Origin: Paenarthrobacter sp. Z7-10
GTDB taxonomy: Bacteria; Actinomycetota; Actinomycetes; Actinomycetales; Micrococcaceae
Direction: 5' to 3'
Assembly: GCF_026932795.1 (NCBI RefSeq)
Contig: NZ_JADPVH010000006.1
Span: 1-64,000, forward strand
Length of the DNA: 64,000 nucleotides
The notes beneath the pieces were generated by a model that saw only the letters and a program-made list of their open reading frames with translations, did no database searches and had not been told where the DNA came from. Below are positions 62,782 to 64,000 of this stretch, in pieces; position 1 is the first letter of the stretch; the number at the start of each line of letters is the position of its first letter. A program made the position numbers and the translations under genes.

Positions 62782-63408
62782 TCAAGGTACGAGCTGCACC
62801 GCCGGGCGGTGTGGATGGTTGTATCGGACCAGGAGGTCCGGTTCCACCTCAAGCTGCTCCTGATATGCCAGCACTGCCGCGAGGGTGAACTGGGATTGAA
62901 CCGGCGTCCGTTGCCGCAGCGCCGGCTCGTCCATCCTCAGGTGCACTGTGAGATCAAAGTCCAGCCAGCGCCCCAGCAGCATGGGTCCTGCCACCAGCAT
63001 CACCAGCCCCGCCGGTGCCTGCCGCCGAAGGACTCGGACGGAGCGGTCGGTGCCGGCGTTCCGCAGCCGCGGCAGCCACGACGGCGGGATTCCACAGCTG
63101 GCGCCGAGCGGATCGAGAACTTCCCTGCCCAACGCGCCATAATCGAACCACGCGGAGGCGAAACTGTCCGGATCGTCGCGGCCATTCTCGAAGCGCTGGG
63201 AAGCCGGAAGCTGGAAGTCATCAAGATCCACCAAGGCTGACGGCCGTCCGGTCTCCTGCAGCCAGACCGCCACTCGCTCGGCGAGTGCCCGTGGGTCCCC
63301 GGCTGCGGGTCCGTCCACGGCAACCCGGAGGAGACCGTCGTGTTCGAGGCAACGCTCTCCAATCAACCGGACCAAGCCATCGGGCGTATAAGGGGCGAAC
63401 TGTGGCAT
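62782..63408 (-). CDS. Uridine-kinase-like protein lacking the Walker A lysine
   Basis: 208 residues. The fold resembles uridine kinase/AAA-type P-loop kinases (VDLDDFQLPASQRFENGRDD, FDYGALGREVLDPLG, PMLLGRWLDFDLTVHLRMDE). The expected GxxxxGK(S/T) is replaced by VAVDGPAAGDPRALAERVA, so the Walker A lysine is absent. The ATG at 63408 has GGAGG directly before it with no spacer, so the TTG at 63432 is an alternative. Confidence 0.72.
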   Translation of the reverse strand: MPQFAPYTPDGLVRLIGERCLEHDGLLRVAVDGPAAGDPRALAERVAVWLQETGRPSALVDLDDFQLPASQRFENGRDDPDSFASAWFDYGALGREVLDPLGASCGIPPSWLPRLRNAGTDRSVRVLRRQAPAGLVMLVAGPMLLGRWLDFDLTVHLRMDEPALRQRTPVQSQFTLAAVLAYQEQLEVEPDLLVRYNHPHRPAVQLVP

Positions 63409-63527
63409 CCTCCAATTATCCCGTCCGGCCAACGTTGGTGGATAACTGAGGACTTGCGCAGCCAGCGACCAACGCTCCGAAACCGTTAAAGTCCACGCCC
63501 GGGCTCCCCATCCGTCACCGGGCGGAG

Positions 63528-64000
63528 CTAAACAGCCGTCCCGCTGCGGCGGGCTGGCGCGATATCGATAACTGTGACTCCGGCCGGGGAGGTGTCACCG
63601 GCCATATCCATCAGCGCATCCGGCACCTGTTCAAGCGTGATTCTGCGCTCGATCAGTTTTTCCGGGCGGAGGACCTTGGAGGCAACGAGGCTCAGCAGAC
63701 CGCTGTAGTCCTTCGCCGGCATCCCATGGCTGCCCAGTATGGTCAGCTCCTTGGCAATGACGGCGGACATGGGGAGGACGGGATCGGACGGGAAAAGCCC
63801 GATCTGCACGTGCCGTCCACGTGGCAGCAGAGAGAGGATGCCGGCCGCTGCCGTCTCCGCCCGGCCCAACGCGTCCACCGAGACGTCGATGCCTGCCGGC
63901 ACGAGCGACTTGATCGCCTGCACCAGCGAGTCCGGAGACATGCCGCGGGAGTTGATTGACTGGAAAGCGCCAAGGTTGCGGGCACGTTCCAGAGGCTCAT
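63528..64000 (-). CDS. Zinc-type alcohol dehydrogenase, C-terminal part
   Basis: The frame continues past the right edge; about 157 residues are visible. ERARNLGAFQSINSRG then DVSVDALGRAETAAAG, GRHVQIGLFP and the C-terminal LEQVPDALMDMAGD are the second half of a medium-chain dehydrogenase (Rossmann and C-terminal part). Zinc-binding residues would be outside the window. The substrate is unknown. Confidence 0.8.
   Translation of the reverse strand, partial: EPLERARNLGAFQSINSRGMSPDSLVQAIKSLVPAGIDVSVDALGRAETAAAGILSLLPRGRHVQIGLFPSDPVLPMSAVIAKELTILGSHGMPAKDYSGLLSLVASKVLRPEKLIERRITLEQVPDALMDMAGDTSPAGVTVIDIAPARRSGTAV

Noticed and set aside
1-64000. CRISPR arrays, tRNA and rRNA genes, insertion sequences, prophage.
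   Set aside because: I scanned for regular direct repeats with spacers, tRNA T-loop and anticodon patterns and transposase or integrase proteins and found none; tandem repeats present are short and contiguous.

Overview
The window is gene-dense, high-GC DNA that looks like a chromosome segment of a high-GC actinobacterium, most plausibly a member of the Micrococcaceae (Arthrobacter-like). This rests on the DUF222-type HNH nuclease, the style of the actinobacterial PolA, paired GAF-ANTAR regulators, LigD-type ligase and polymerase proteins, frequent GTG/TTG starts, 4-bp ATGA/GTGA overlaps and apparent leaderless starts (TANNNT hexamers 6-9 nt before the start codon). No tRNA, rRNA, CRISPR array, transposase or phage module was seen.

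Layout. 1-5313: end of an HNH protein, a FetB-like permease, DNA polymerase I, a thioesterase and a P-loop kinase-like protein. 5421-10798: a phosphate permease with a long low-complexity tail, a formaldehyde-dehydrogenase-like ADH, a 33-residue ORF, a phosphoribosyltransferase and a coiled-coil protein of unknown function. 11248-15707: a YagTSR/PaoABC-like molybdenum aldehyde oxidoreductase cluster whose catalytic subunit is frameshifted, followed by a MocA-like nucleotidyltransferase with no ordinary start codon. 15824-26180: sugar epimerase, SDR, cation/proton antiporter, PAP2 phosphatase, lipid kinase, two alpha/beta hydrolases, LLM oxidoreductase and a cardiolipin-synthase-like enzyme.

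26882-33247 is a catabolic island: HIBADH-like dehydrogenase, enoyl-CoA hydratase, CaiB/BaiF CoA-transferase, MHS-type permease and maleate-isomerase-like protein on the minus strand, divergent from an IclR regulator. 33302-43707 carries a TRADD-N-associated membrane-domain protein, a LigD-type ligase, an excisionase-like HTH protein, a methyltransferase, a large FAD/Fe-S oxidoreductase, a TetR regulator and a membrane metallophosphoesterase. 43799-47628 has a SulP transporter next to a visibly decaying block: a doubly frameshifted lipoprotein, a broken Nramp transporter and an internally deleted isochorismatase remnant. 47745-64000 holds the LigD polymerase domain, a Sua5/YrdC protein, a FUSC transporter, a ketopantoate-reductase/acetamidase pair, an ECF41-like sigma factor divergent from a VOC protein, two GAF-ANTAR proteins, a secreted DUF1906-like/VCBS-repeat protein, a PHP phosphoesterase and the end of another ADH.

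The most notable regulatory observation is a pair of divergent sequences at 55512-55538 and 55604-55630, each TGTCAC(A/G)-N16-CGTC, the known ECF41 promoter pattern, one facing the sigma gene and one facing the VOC gene. Two genome-style features also stand out: repeated Gly/Ser/Ala-rich low-complexity extensions on many proteins, and several apparent single-base deletions, which may be true pseudogenes or assembly errors.
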